This document shows, piece by piece, positions 11,884-24,572 of a DNA stretch of 64,000 nucleotides (positions are counted from its first letter, which is position 1; the number at the start of each line of letters is the position of its first letter). The translations under genes and the position numbers were made by a program. The notes below the pieces were generated by a model, which was not told where the DNA came from, did no database searches, and was given only the letters and a program-made list of their open reading frames with translations. The stretch is from Tretioscincus oriximinensis (Eukaryota; Chordata; Lepidosauria; Squamata; Gymnophthalmidae). The stretch covers positions 1,077,586-1,141,585 of the forward strand of contig JAJVDF010000263.1 in NCBI GenBank assembly GCA_022410635.1. The letters run 5' to 3'.

Positions 11884-13211
11884 TCATGGACCTTAAGCAG
11901 ACCACCAGTAGAGCAGGATAAGGCCTTATATGCTCTTCCATAATTCTAGCATGCAGGTGGTAAAGAACTAGCATACCCTATTGGCAGTACAAAAAGCAAA
12001 AAGCACCTATGAAAAAAATCTGCTTTTCAATAGCAGAATGTGAAAATATTCAACATCTTCAGTCTTTCCTTTATGTGGTATGTTTGATACATATGTTGAT
12101 ACTTATAGATATAGGTATAGAATCTCAAATCTTTTTCACCCCAGCAGCAACGTACCGGACAAATCTTAAAACGTCACAATTAAATTTATGCAAATCCATA
12201 GATATAAAGAACATGTTATATGTTCGAAATATAATATGTTAGAAAAATATAGCAGAACAATGCATTCCAACTTATACAGGCACATTCATGCCTTTATTAT
12301 ACATTTTGTTAAACTGGACTTTGAGAAATTACCTCAATTCTAAAATCTACTTAGTTCAAGATTGTCACTTTAATCTCATTGTAGTTGCTTCTTGGTACCT
12401 TTTATTTCCTTCCTGCCTTTATTTCTTTTCCACAGAACCAGCAACGGCACACCTGCCAACAGCCTTTCCTGGCATCAATCACTTCCCTTAGCCTGTATCC
12501 TAATAGAATCAGTGTTTAAATAACACTTAGAAACTTCAGAAAGGCTGTGCACTTCAGTCTCTGGCTTAAACCCTGCAAAGTAATGAAATTGACCAGGCTT
12601 ACTAGATGAGCTATTCTCTGTTGAGCTTGTAGATATCTGCTGGTACAAAGAATAGAGGTTTTCCAGGCAACATCCTGGGGAAAGCTGAGGAAGCTGTGCC
12701 TTTGAATTATTGAGGTATTTGGCATCTTTTCTCTCTCCAACAATGATAATGCTTTCTTAAATGGAAGGGATGCCCAAAATCTAAAGGAGAGATAGGTCTT
12801 GAGTTCACTTGAAGAAAAGAGTCCAAAAATCATTTTGGGCCTGATGCCAGTATTCCCATTAAATGTTTACTAGTTGGGATAAAGGCAAAGGGTATCCACA
12901 CAATAGTTGTTGGCATAATGCCCATGTGGCAGGTGTTGATAAACTGGCAAGGAGAAAGGAGAAGAAGGCCCTGATGCAACCATCCTGATTGAATAAGGGA
13001 CCTGAAATATCGAAGGCTAATTTCTACTCCAGTGTGTCAAGATGAGGCATTTAATTTCTAAGTACAGTTATGAACAGAACAGAACATTTCCAAGAACAGA
13101 AATGTTACTGTAACATTACTGCTAATAGAGAAGACACATTTTATTTCCAACCTGTTTCTCATTATACAGATTCTGAATAAATATTTTCTTATCTTTGTTC
13201 TGCAGAGTGAA

Positions 13212-13227
13212 GGGGGGGGGGGGGGGG
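13212..13227. repeat. Poly-G run
   Basis: Sixteen consecutive G bases. Such a run can form a G-quadruplex and is also a common place for assembly length errors. Confidence 0.85.
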
Positions 13228-13387
13228 CACTGGATTTTCTTAAATTACATACTTTTTGCCCAAACATATTCAGAATATTGTTCAGCTAAATTAAGGGTTT
13301 GCAAAGGTACTCAGAGTCCTCTCTGCAAGAAGAGATCTAGATTTTTGCAGTAAAAAGTATCTTGAAATTACAGGACATCTTGCAACA

Positions 13388-13617
13388 TTTATAAATGGTA
13401 TAAATGGATACTAGGATGGATGTCTGTATATTGCCTCCGGGATGGAGCAACAGGCAGGACTCCTGTGATGTCATTTGCAGGGAGTCATGAACAGGAGCAT
13501 ATTTTGCTTTCCTCTGTTCAGACTGCCCAGGTGCACCTGGTGGGCCTCTGTGTGACAGAGAATGCTGGACTTGGTGGGCTCTGGCCTGATCCAGTATGGC
13601 TCTTCTTATGTTCTTAA
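13388..13617 (+). mobile_element. CR1/L3-like LINE 3' end
   Basis: It reads from TATAAATGGTATAAATGGAT through GGATGGAGCAACAGGCAG, the GGGAGTCATGAACAGG block, GTTCAGACTGCCCAGGTGCA and GATCCAGTATGGCTCTTCTT to a single TATGTTCTTA end. It covers only the last 230 bp of the 3' untranslated region, the usual truncation point in this window. Confidence 0.9.
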
Positions 13618-15183
13618 CATTTGTAGAGTTGTTAGACAAAAGTATTTAACAAGGAGATGGAAATCAGAGACACCTTGATCACTGAAAGCTTTCACAATCC
13701 TTTTCACTACCAAACCTAATATGATTTGACAGAATCAAACAATGCCGGTAGTGAATTTGTTTCTGTATCTTACTAACTACTAAATGGGTTAGGCAGTATT
13801 GACTATGATTTTTTTCATCAAGAAAGGATACACCCTGAGTTTTCTCTCTTGCCCTGTCTCTATCAGAATGTCAATTTCCCCTAAAGTTGCAAGTTTTGTT
13901 TTCAGTTTTTGACTATTCCCACATAGTATAAGGCTGTGTTCTCACTGGGGGTGACTGGGGGATGAATTGAATCTAAATTGATCAATTTTGGCTCTGATTC
14001 AATGGCCTGACAGGGAAGGGAAAATGTTGGAGCCAATCAAGTGAATGCAGATGGTGCGACTTTTTAAAGGCTTTTGTTGTTGTTTAAAGTGGGTCCAGAA
14101 GCAAATGGCAGCTGGAACAGCAGTGGGGAATTTAAACTGCAGGCAAAACTACATATATATTTTTTNAAAAAGCAGGAGATCTGCTTGGATCACCTGTTGC
14201 CATGGACCCTGACCCTTGGGGTGCTTCCGGGATGACTTTTTCCCTTGGTTTTAGTCTATATTACATATTGCTTTGGAACTTTGAAGTGAAGAAACAGTAT
14301 ATAAACAGCTTAAATAAAATAAATATGTCCCAAAGGCAAGAAAAATTAATAGACTTGCTCCTTTGACCTTTGCTTCAAAGGTTGCATAGGTTGTAGAAGC
14401 TGAGCCAGGAATTCCTCCAAAATCCTTCAAAGTACTTTTTGTTTTGCTGAAGGTTGAACTTTAGACCTTGTGCTCCTCCAGGGTTCCTTCTGGCCTTTGA
14501 CCAACAAGGACTAGGTATGGGAAGTTTTCTAGTTTACAATCTTGGAGTCTTTTTTAGATGAGTTTGGGAACCTCCATAAAATTTCAGTATATTTTGATTC
14601 ATCTATTCAAGCTATGTCTTTAGCTCAGTAAGTATGATTCTATAATTTCCAATTAGTCTAATCGTAATATCAAAAGAAACCATCCCATGAATGGACCATT
14701 ATTGATCAGAACAAACCATCCACACCAGAAATCCAGTTGTGGCTCATATTCCACCTTGGCTCCAAAGTTTGCACCAACTTCAGTGCTGATTCTCAAGACT
14801 TTAATGCCTTTAAAAAAAATTATGGATTAATTTTGTGCACCTTGCTCTGCTGCCAGAATAAGCCCCAGAATGGTCTGTGGGATCCTCATATAGCTGAGGT
14901 TCAGTTTACTGCTGCAATTAAATGGGTAGACTTCTTTAAAGCATTCTATTAATGTAATGGTCCTATTTCTCCTGTCCATCAGCTTTATAGAGTGTCTGTT
15001 GTTCTCGTAGTAAGAGATAAGACAAAGAGCAGTCTAATTATCTCAGTCCAGATAAGCTTCTGTTTATACTGTGAGAGCAAGAACCATTTGGCCTGAGTTA
15101 AGCTTGACAGCAATGCAAATTAATCATAGTTATTCTGATTCCCACAAGTGACACCTCACTCAAGGCACTGTCACCATTCACCC

Positions 15184-15230
15184 CTTCTTCTTCTCCTTCT
15201 TCTCCTTCTTCTCCTTCTTCTCCTCCTCGA
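15184..15230. repeat. (CTT/CTC)n pyrimidine tract
   Basis: Uninterrupted pyrimidine triplets that directly abut the head of the SINE at 15231. It may be the tail of an older SINE copy into which or next to which the present one inserted. Confidence 0.8.
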
Positions 15231-15724
15231 GGCACAAATGGCTTAGTCGCTAAGGAGATGGCCGCTAAGGAGAAGCCCTGTGTGGGATGTGGGAAGGGAT
15301 GGGCACCTTCCACTAGCCTGTAGCTGTAGCCAACCCAGCTATTCGAAAGCAAGAATTGCAAGAAATTGCAACTGACTGCAAGTAGATAATTGGGAACCAC
15401 CACAGCCTGGTGGGGCAGATAGAATGTAAGCCTTCAGGCAAAATACCCTTGTAAGCTGCTTTGAGTCCCTTTGAATGGAGAGAAAAGTGGGGTATAAGAA
15501 CCCAGTTCTTCTTCTTCTTCTTCTCCTTCTCCTTCTCCCTTCTCCCTTCTTCCTTCTTCCTTCTTCCTTCTTCCTTCTTCCTTCTCCTTCTTCCTTCTTC
15601 CTTCTTCCTTCTTCCTTCTTCCTTCTTCCTTCTTCCTTCTTCCTTCTTCCTTCTTCTTTTACTACTACTACTACTTCTGCTTCTGCTCATGGTTCGTCTT
15701 CTCCTTCTCTTCTTCCTCCCCTCT
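15231..15724 (+). mobile_element. tRNA-derived SINE (TTC-tailed family, copy 1) with expanded tail
   Basis: The head GGCACAAATGGCTTAGTCGC keeps a Pol III A box, but the region that should carry the B box (GGTTCGAAGCC in other copies) instead has a second CGCTAAGGAGA copy followed by AAGCCC. The body has the family landmarks GGGCACCTTCCACTAGCCTG, CAACCCAGCTATTCGAAAGC and AATTGCAAGAAATTGCAACT and the end TGCTTTGAGTCCCTTTGAA, then GGGGTATAAGAACC. From 15507 to about 15724 the TTC tail has grown into a CTT/CCTTCTT/CTA microsatellite. Translations of this tract are low-complexity and not genes. Confidence 0.85.
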
Positions 15725-16960
15725 TGAAATAGTGAAAGCTGCTTTATTGAATTTCTCCCTATCAACAAGCTGCTGACTGATAGACCTCTACAAGAAGTGT
15801 GCTGGCAGCTATGCTTGTAATGATCAGTTATTGAAGGAAACACTATCAAAGTTGGCTGAGTTCTTTCAACATTCTCTGCAATTTCAGCCAGTTTCAGTTA
15901 AAGAACAATATTACTTGATGGCATTAAAAGAACTCTAGAAGCTCCTGAGAAAATTTGGAAATCTCATAGCAATATCTAGACTTCTTTTAATGTTATTTTC
16001 GTGTAGGACTTTATAAACCTCTTTTTGATTTTGATGGAAGCAATATTTCATCTCTGTGCAGTCTGAAGCATCTCAAACTAAGACTCAGAAAGATTTGTCA
16101 ACGACAAAATGATTCTGTTCTAACCCAACACCATCCCTCAAAATCCTCTCTTCAGAATCTAGGTTCAAAGTAAATAATGCCGTCCTGCATACAAGGTTTG
16201 TTCAGCTTAGAAACCCTGTTTCGGTATAATTCTGTCTCTTAAAATTGAAGAGGAAAAAAAGTTTTGTTTCTTCACATTTCCTTCCTCCTTGTTTTTGTTT
16301 CTTAAACTATCCTGCTAAAAAGTTTCCTTGGCCCAATGGGGTCTATAGCCCATAGGATTCCTCTATACTGCTTTTTGTTGGTATGTTATTGTCTCTAGAC
16401 CTATTTATATCAGTTAGAGCTGTTGCCATAAATAGTACAATAAAAATAAAATAAAAAAGAACTATTCCAGCAAGTCAATGAGATAAAGGTTCCAGTCAAG
16501 NGCTCACTTAGAGCAATCTCACGGATTCACTTAAAATACAATAATTCTTTTCTTTGGCAGCATTCATATTTTTGCCTATTATATTCAAGTAAAGGAAGAG
16601 GAGGGTGCAGGGAGAAAATAGCTGTATCAATTGCTATGGCTGTTTGCAAAAGAAAAATGGTTAGCAATCTCCCCACCCCCCTGCCAGATGCTATTGAGAA
16701 GCAAATGGCTTTTCAATGAAGAGCCCTGGCTTTTTGAGCCATTTCTGTCACCTCATCCAAAGGAAGTTTGTCACAAGAAGATTAAGACTCTTTGTTGAGC
16801 AGTCAGCATGTCTGCTTAGGTGGATCTTTTACCCAAGATTGAATTCAGCCATTGCAAAAAAAGAAACAGATACCGAAAATCTAGGTTTTGTTATATGTGT
16901 TCTCTTTGTTCTTTCTGATCTCAGTGCGAGAAGAAAGTCAAAACTCCTCTTGTCACACGG

Positions 16961-17050
16961 TAACATAAGAGCATAAGAAATTTTCCAGTGGATCAGGCTT
17001 GTGGGGCATCTTGTTCCATATTCTATTCTCATAGGGGGCAACCAGCTATA
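16961..17050 (-). mobile_element. CR1/L3-like LINE 3' end, diverged, about 90 bp
   Basis: It opens with TAACATAAGAGCATAAGAAA, a decayed form of the octamer tail, followed by GTGGATCAGGCTTG and a GGGGGCAACCAGCTA block matching the GGCCCACCAGATGC region of better copies. It abuts the SINE starting at 17091. Confidence 0.65.
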
Positions 17051-17090
17051 AAAGGAAACATAATCAGAGGTTGTTTCCAAGATGCTTTTC

Positions 17091-17478
17091 ATGTGGCTCA
17101 GTCGCTAAGGAAACCGTCTCTCATCTGGAAGATCGGGCTTTGAAGCCCTGTGTTGGACATGGGGAGGGGTGAGCACCTTCCACTAGCCTGTAGCTCTAGC
17201 CAACCCAGCTATTCGAAAGCATGAATTGCAAGAAAATGCAAGTGACTGCAAGTAGATACATGGGAACCACTACAGCCTGGTGGGGAAGGTAGAATGTAAA
17301 CCTTCAGTCAAAATACCCTTGTAAGCTGCTTTGAGTCCCTTCAAAAGTTGAGAAAAGTGGGGTATAAGAAGCCAGTTCTTCTTCTCCTTCTTCTTTTTCT
17401 CCTCCTTCTTTTTCTGTTTCTTCTTTCTTCCTTTCTCCTCCTTCTCCTTCTCCTTCATCTCCTTCTTCTCATTCTTCA
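17091..17478 (+). mobile_element. tRNA-derived SINE (TTC-tailed family, copy 2)
   Basis: A box-like ATGTGGCTCAGTCGCTAAGG and a decayed B box (GGGCTTTGAAGCCC) are followed by the complete family body, ending GGGGTATAAGAAGCC and a mixed CTT/CTC/TTTTC tail to 17478. It is full length compared with the other copies. Confidence 0.88.
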
Positions 17479-18719
17479 GGGTGAGATTCTGGAATCTTCC
17501 AGGATACGTTCTAAATTACAGCTATAGCCTGATGCTCACTTTGGCCAACCAAGTATCAACCAATGGGGAAGCATATCTATAAGACCACATCTGCTGTGGA
17601 TTCTTTCTATTCCTTTCTCTAAATGAATGGCCAGTGAAAAACATTCNCTGCATCCCAGTATCTTTTTCTTGAGATGTTTGCCTCAATCTGTTCAGTTGCA
17701 GGGAAGTTATAATTCTCGGCCACCAATTTGAGAGCTGCTTTTCACTTCTGTGATAAAACCCAGCATTATTGATGGCTGCAACTAACTTTAGTGCTTCTGA
17801 AAAGATGTTCCTGCAAATCTATAAGGGAACTTTTGTTTCCGGGCTTTGAAAATAAATTGGATTGAGCTAACTGCTCTGTAGAGAACTTCTGCCTGCCTTT
17901 TGCCACCCACCGTATTCCTTGCTTAGAATGCTTCACTTATGCAAATCTATAATGTGCATACATTGGTTGCCTGTAATAATATTACTAATACTACCTGCTT
18001 TATTTAACAGCTTAGTCAATGAGAAAAGAAGAGGGGAAGGAAAGCAATATCCCCTTTGCTTTCAAAACCTTCCACTTTGCTTAACTTTTTAAGATGTGAT
18101 CATTAACAACGGAAAGTTTTTTTTTTATCTTACCCTTCTAAAGTAGTTTCATCATAGCCCTATTATTTCCTAATCCACACTGAGTACCGCAAGCAGACCT
18201 TTAACATCCATGGTGCTTCTTGGGTCACATTCCTTCTTCTTCTATATTTCTTAGAATTGTCTCTGTATGTGCTTGCTGACCTCTTACCTTCTCATGATTA
18301 AGAAAATGGAAAGACAGAGGGACGATTAGCCTTTTCTTTCCATTTCTCTTCATTTTGATAGGCGCTTAAGCATTTTCAGACCACTCTGGGGGCCTTCTCG
18401 GATGAAATGACTTTGGTGATGAGCCAGATGTCCAACACATGCCAGCTGCAATGCTCATAACTCAACTGGTGACATGTGATGGCTTCTATTCAAGGAGGGA
18501 GGCAGGGGGAGTGAGAGGGTGCCTGCGAGATCTAGGCTTCATCAGGAATCTTAACTCTATTATCTCTGAAGTGAAACAGAGGAATTCAAGTTCCAGCATA
18601 TTCTTTTTTCCATCAGCCACAGGTTTGCTTTTTAATTAAAGTCTGCATGTTGCATTGCTGTACTTTTCTAGGAGTATTTAAATCTGAAGGGTTGATGGTC
18701 CTTATGAGCATAATGAAAA

Positions 18720-18742
18720 TGGTGATGATGATGATGATGATC
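18720..18742. repeat. (GAT)n microsatellite
   Basis: About six to seven GAT/ATG units. It is short, and nothing else is associated with it. Confidence 0.8.
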
Positions 18743-20734
18743 AATGAACCACTTTAGTTCTACACTGGTATCTGTATCTAAGGACTTCTTTTTGAATATT
18801 TAGTAAACAAATGTAGTGCAGAATGTTCAGTTTGAAACATTAACATGGTGAAATATTTTCTTTTTGAAATATCCCATTTTTGAGCTTCTTTTGCTAATCT
18901 GAGGTCCACTCCAAACTACGGGTTAATGCCCGAAATGGGGTTTAAACCCTAAAAAATCCAATTGTCCCTCCACTCATATTTATCTGCCAAATCTGTAGTG
19001 AGAACAAGGAATCCAGAACCATGCANGTCAGGCAATTGTGATTCTGCAGTCCTGGCTGTCATTTTCTCATGGTATTGGATGTCCCTTGATGGTGCGCCAC
19101 ACACAAGAGCTGCAGGCAGCTACCTATGGAAACAGGAGCCATTTTGGACTATGTTGGAAAACATCAGCAGGCTGTTATTTTGCTACAAAGAATCCTTTCC
19201 CCGGGAGGCCAGTGAAAGCCCCATTTTCTTGTACGGCAGGAGCATTATGATGATCCTGCCAACCCAGTAGGAGAATCTTGTGTGGAAGTGTGGTCTGACT
19301 TTCAGAAATGTATTGAAACAGGAATTTCATCTTACTGGGAAATCTGATTTTAGCCAAGGGTGCCAAAGGCTTAAACTTATTTCTCTGAGTTTCATTGCTT
19401 TCGTGAAAAGAGAATGTGATTGCTCATGCCTTGCCTGTGGATTTTTAATAAGTTGCAGCCTTTAGGAAAAGAATACTGGACTAGTTGCACCTTTAGTCTG
19501 GCCCCACATAGATTTTCTAATGCTCATGTATTCCTGGGAATGCATTTTTCTGTGCATTTTTCACAATAAAAGCAAGTAGGACTGCATCTATCAAATCATT
19601 GATGTTCCTTTCCCTAAAACTAAACACAGGGTGAGTCACTTCAAAATGGAATTCAGGTCAGAGTTCTTGTATCTTCAAAAGCTGTATGGGACTGATTTTT
19701 GTCAGAGTTTAGAAGATACACAACAGGTCCTTCACAGCTATTAGGAAAATAGGAATCCTGGATTAGACTTCTGGTAGACCTACTTGCACAGATTTTACAT
19801 ACCACTACTTTTATGAGAAAGATTGCTTTTTATGTGGTGGGGTGGGAGGTATCTTCATTATTCTTGCCAGATCCTGGTCATGAAACTTAAACAGAAATAA
19901 GGTGATTATCTGACAGGTGAATATATAATCTCATTATATGAGGAAATAAATGTTGATTTCATAAAATAACTTAATAAATGGAGGTTCATCTTTGGTAACT
20001 GGATATTTCTCATCACTATGGTTGTACTGGCTAGAACGAATGAGAATTATAGTTCACTAGCAATAGAGCTGATCCCCCCAGCCCAGAGCAGATTATATCT
20101 AAATGGATATTTTTAATGTGAACCAGTGAGGAATGGGTTGTGTTACATCGGGGCTATCCATCATGCAGTGGTTCCAACCCATTCACTATGATGGAAGGGA
20201 GTGCTGTCTGCTGGAGAACTGTGCCCAAGAGTAGCACAGTTTTAGTAAAACCTCCTAGTGTAGTCCATTTCTAGCACCAGCTGTAGAGGCCTGGCCTTAC
20301 TTTAAAGGAATAGGTCTGGTACATGGAAGCAAACCCAACACACAACTCCATGAGCTAATGTACTCGCAGTAATTCATTTGTGAATCAGTTTTAACAGATC
20401 CATTGCTACAACCATATCCTGCTCTGTGGTCTAAGCCCATGTAGACACACTGCTTTATTTGGAGTCCTGCCTTCAAATATCACAGTCCAGTTTGCAAACC
20501 ACTTTGTACTACTGGTCACTCTGGTCCATGATCCATATACAGTGCAGAAAGAGCCTGTGACTTTGAACAGGCATTTGTCTAGAAACTCACACAGTTTATC
20601 AGTGGAGATAATCTTTGTAGGAAAATCAGAACCTTGTAGCTGTTTCAGTTTTAAAGTTATGAAACAACTAGTGGAATTAAGCTCACTGCCTTAGGGATCA
20701 GTGGGCTCTAGTGTTTTACATAAGGCAGTGGGCT

Positions 20735-20930
20735 TTCTTCTTCTTCTTCTTCTTCTTCTGCTGCTGCTTCTGCTGCTTCTGCTGCTTCTGCTGCTTCTGC
20801 TGCTTCTGCTTCTGCTGCTTCTGCTGCTTCTGCTTCTGCTGCTCTTCCTCCTCCTTCTTATCCTTCTTCTCCTCCTCCTCCTCCTTCTCCTTCTCCTCCT
20901 TCTCTTCCTCCTCCTGTCTCTTACTCTCCC
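20735..20930. repeat. Compound (CTT)n(CTG CTT)n(CTC)n tract
   Basis: Nearly 200 bases of CTT, then alternating CTG and CTT triplets, then CTC-rich triplets, with almost no purine except the G of CTG. In translation it gives runs of Leu, Phe/Cys, or on the other strand Arg/Ser, which are artefacts of the repeat. No SINE body adjoins it, unlike the other CTT tracts here. The CTG/CTT interleave shows at least two rounds of triplet slippage. Confidence 0.9.
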
Positions 20931-22425
20931 CACTCCACCTGTTCCTCCTGTCCCCTCCTTCCCTCCCCCTCCCCTATCTTCCTCCTGTTGCAGGTCTGGA
21001 GTTGTGTAGGCCAGTGATGGACTGAAGAGCATTAAAGTTGGACTGCTGTGATCACCCCTGCCACCTGTCTCTACCTTCCCCCCTCCATTTCGGAGCAGGC
21101 CTGAGGCTACGGCCTCCATTACTGGGAGNCACCTGAAAACCTTCGGCTACTCCCAGTAATGGAGCCCAAGGATTNGGTCTACTCCAAGCAGAGGAAGGAG
21201 GCAGGGACAGGCAGCATGGGTGACATACATGCTACAAAAGTTCGCACTGACCCCTTCCGTCCTGGACAGGTGGCAGTGGGGTTGGGCATGGGATAGAGAG
21301 AAGGCAAAGACAAGATTTTGTCTTGCAATGGAGCCTGTGGATTGGGCCTACTCTGGTACGGAGAGTTAAGACAGGCGGTGGTGCCAACGTGCCTCCCACG
21401 AGCAGCATCACCATCTGTGCCACCATCATGAGTGGTGGCACCGACAACACTTTTTTGCCATGTTGGAGCCCTTCTGGGCTCCAGCCACGACTCAGGATCC
21501 CTGCCTGGGATCAGCCTAATGGTGCTGGCCTCGTGCAACCTCACTTTTGCTGGCAGGAAGGCTATCACCCTCCTGCCATTACTGTGCAAACAGGCTGGCG
21601 GACCGTATGCAGAAAGACCTCACAGTCCATCAGCTTGTTTGGGCTTTATATAATAGGGTAAACATTCAGACATGTTTGGAAAGAACAAAAGGCAAATTTG
21701 GTTTTAACATTACGATGTATCTGTTATCTCTTATTTTCCAAACAATTTTCCTTACAAGCAGAGTTTGATTAAAATCTGATAGGGTCAATGGAAGTTAAAT
21801 AAAACTGCCTTTCTGTCCAGATAGCCACATTCTGTACTATCCAACTATTCTTTTATTGGACACCCCTTTGTTCAACAGATGCATNAGATCTCAGCAGATC
21901 TTCATTCCTTGATAAGCAAACTCGATTCCCTCAAAGCTGAGGCATATGTCTAGACTGATAATGCTTGTTATTTGACAGACTGAAGCAGTTGAAAATGGTG
22001 AGCAGATTGGAGAAAATGAACTCTATTTTCTGTTTCAGAATACCATCAAGACAGTACTTAAATTATAAGTGTATGGCACATAATACTGAAAAGGGGAACA
22101 TGTATTTTTGTCCCAATCAGTTGAAAATATTGCAACAGCACATTGCTCAAAAAAGCCCATATTATAACTGAATAACATTCAGTACTGTGTCTCCTGCATT
22201 GTGCACTGAAATGTTAAAATTAGATTAACTTTTAGAAAAATTGAGATGAATGGGTATGATAAATATTTTACTGCTAAATGGGTAGACATGGGTGATAGAT
22301 AATGAATTATTCTGCAGCTAGTATAATTTATCTATAATCTACTCTAAGCTGTTATTGGAGGTCAAATGCTAGGCCATATCAAATATTTATGTCTGTTCAC
22401 TCTAACCCTGGCTTATTTATTTCAG

Positions 22426-22549
22426 ATGTTCCCGAAGGGACAAGTGTGAACGTGCAGATGAGCCATACCGGTTTGCAGCCAATATCAAACAATGCATGAG
22501 TATCATTGTGCAGCCAAGTAGCATCCCAGTTTCTGAGTACAGTCTTCCG
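22426..22549 (+). CDS. PLXNA2: Plexin-A2 exon b: end of PSI 1 and start of IPT 1
   Basis: A 124-bp exon. Its first base completes the alanine codon begun in exon a; then it encodes [13 protein letters not shown], then [12 protein letters not shown] and [16 protein letters not shown]. It supplies the last three cysteines of PSI 1 (CSRRDKC and QC), making eight with exon a, and the linker and first strand of the first IPT/TIG domain. The acceptor is TTATTTATTTCAG and the donor is GTAGGC, a slightly weak donor. It ends in phase 0. ERADEP recalls plexin-A1 at this point, while the flanking exons favour plexin-A2, so the paralogue call rests on the whole run. Confidence 0.9.
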
Positions 22550-24572
22550 GTAGGCATTGCACTTATATTGCATTATTAAATTTATATCTCACATTTCTTT
22601 ACAAACAATTCTATGCGGTAGGTGNATCCTGACTTATTTCACATTAGTCCCAAGAATGTGAAAAATGTAGGTCTTTTTTGCACTTGCCTTTAATCCAGAT
22701 TTTATCTTCAAATGAGTACTTGTTATTCACATGCTAATGAAAACCACAGAAGATCATATAGGTGGAGTTTGCTACAGTCTGTACAGATGGGTGGCAGTCC
22801 TTATTCTCAAGTATAGTCCAGTGTAGAAAGGATTATAATCCTCCACAGCTATATTAAAAAGGAAATTTGAATAGTATAGTGTTACAAGTATGTTTTGCAA
22901 GTTATATCAAAGAAGAAGCCAGGTAATTATTGGCTTTCCTAACAATAGCTTTCCATTAGGAACGTACACGAATGAAATATATGGTTTTGGTTTTGTTGTC
23001 TAACCAGTCATTTGTTTNTTTAGTTCACCAACAAATTGTTTAATCAACCCACCTGTTGTTCAAAAGGGAAACANACAATTTTCCAATGAAAAACCTCTTT
23101 TCAAGGACAAAAACACAGCAAACACAAAACTGTTCAGTCACATCATTTATGGTTACAAAAGGAATGTTGCTGATNACCGTATTTGGTTTGATGCAAATGT
23201 TTGTAAGGACAAACTGACTAAATTTTTCAGCATGAACCGAAATTTGCACATTGGTCACCAGCATGTTACTTACTGTGTTTAAACGACAAAAAAGGGTAAT
23301 AGGATNATGGAATGTTTCTACATTACTATTCAAATTTCAGATGCATTCTCCAATTTCCATGCTTTAGCTCAAGAATTTGCATGAGACAAAATACTCCGAT
23401 GTAGAGTGGGAANATTAACAGAAGACAGAAATTGCACAGAAAAAGAAATTTCAGCAAGCATTGATCTATACCTCCTCTCCTATGTAAATTTTCTAAAAAT
23501 GTAGGAGCCTCATTTTTCATTCTATGTGAAACCCTACATGGCCACACATAATTTGTGTGATCAAATTATTGACTTTGTGCATGCCATTNAAATAATGGTT
23601 TTCAAATATGCAAACTGATGTACTAAAAGCCAAGCTGAGTTCTGAATATGACATTGGACTCTATCATTTATTTGATAGGAATATAATAAAAGATTCTTAT
23701 CTATAAAAAAGGCCCCAAAAANAGACTGTTCGTTGAAGCATCAAAAATTTGACTTGTATATTCTAGGGAAACAAATTGCAGAACATTTTTGGTGAGGGGT
23801 GGGACANCATTATTTGTAAATCTTGTTTTATCTTCATGAACTGTGTTTTTCAGGGATATGAATCCAATTTGTTTGCATGTTTTCCCAGCATATAAATAAC
23901 ATAAATAGGTCTGACTTTGTAATATCTAATGATGCTGCCCAGCCATGCAGGTGGAAGGGTATGGGTGAGATGAGCAAACACCAGGACCTCAGAGGCTAGG
24001 TCTGGTGAGGCAGTGGAGGAGGAGGTGTGATGGCCAAGAAGTTCCTTATGTGTGGTTGGTTGCATTTCATGACTAAACGCCCTGTAATGTAGGCTGTTTT
24101 ATTTTGTGGTACCTCCTTGCCTCTAGGCCATGCAAAATGGTTCTGCACACCATTTTGCTGTGGGGGACACCATTTTTGTTCTAANATCCTTCTCAGGGGT
24201 TAATAGTTCCCTTAGAAATCCCATTGCCACCATGGGAATTAATCATATGAATGGACTAACAATAAATAGGGCAATATAAAAATATTTATTTATTTATTTA
24301 TATCTATACCCCGCCATATACCCGAAGCAAGCAAACAAATGAATTGTTAGGTTGAGAGGTAATTGACCTCTGGCCTACTGGTTTTATCATCAGAAGAACA
24401 TCTTTAGCTACTATACAGTGATTTAAGGAAATGCTACAGAGCAGTGTATGTATTGCTATTGTAACCTAAAGATGGAAAGAATGAAAAAATATACAGCATG
24501 CATGTTTTTGAAACTTTGTTTTCATACTGCATGTCCTAGTGAGTATTCTTTTTCCTGATTCTCTACTTTCAG
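22550..24572 (+). other. PLXNA2 intron, 2.0 kb, phase 0
   Basis: From GTAGGC at 22550 to CTACTTTCAG ending at 24572. The only recognised element is the SINE-tail remnant at 24281-24327. The rest, AT-rich with several Ns, shows nothing I can name. Confidence 0.85.
24281..24327 (-). mobile_element. Sauria-type SINE 3' end remnant
   Basis: On the minus strand it reads TTCGGGTATATGGCGGGGTA, then ATAAATAAATAAAT, matching the last about 45 bp of the SINEs at 31479 and 34301. The tRNA-like part is absent. Confidence 0.6.

Larger units (their letters stand above)
9026..22425 (+). other. PLXNA2 intron, 13.4 kb, phase 2
   Basis: Bounded by GTAAGT at 9026 and a TTTATTTCAG acceptor ending at 22425. It contains CR1-like 3' ends (9937-10241, 13388-13617, 16961-17050), a TIR element with hairpin (11271-11883), SINEs with pyrimidine tails (15231-15724, 17091-17478), a poly-G run (13212-13227), a GAT-type microsatellite near 18720 and a long CTT/CTG tract (20735-20930). 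I see nothing recognisable in 9030-9936, 10242-11264, 11890-13211, 13618-15180, 15725-16960, 17479-18715, 18745-20734 or 20935-22400, apart from a possible diverged relative of the 32915-33100 repeat near 13985-14180. Confidence 0.85.

Noticed and set aside
15313..15849. Lys/Arg/Glu-rich and Leu/Ser/Phe-rich open frames
   Set aside because: They span a SINE and its expanded pyrimidine tail and have no domain.
20691..21119. Long open frames rich in Leu, Phe/Cys or Arg/Ser on both strands
   Set aside because: They are translations of the CTT/CTG/CTC triplet tract; a triplet repeat stays open in all frames without coding.
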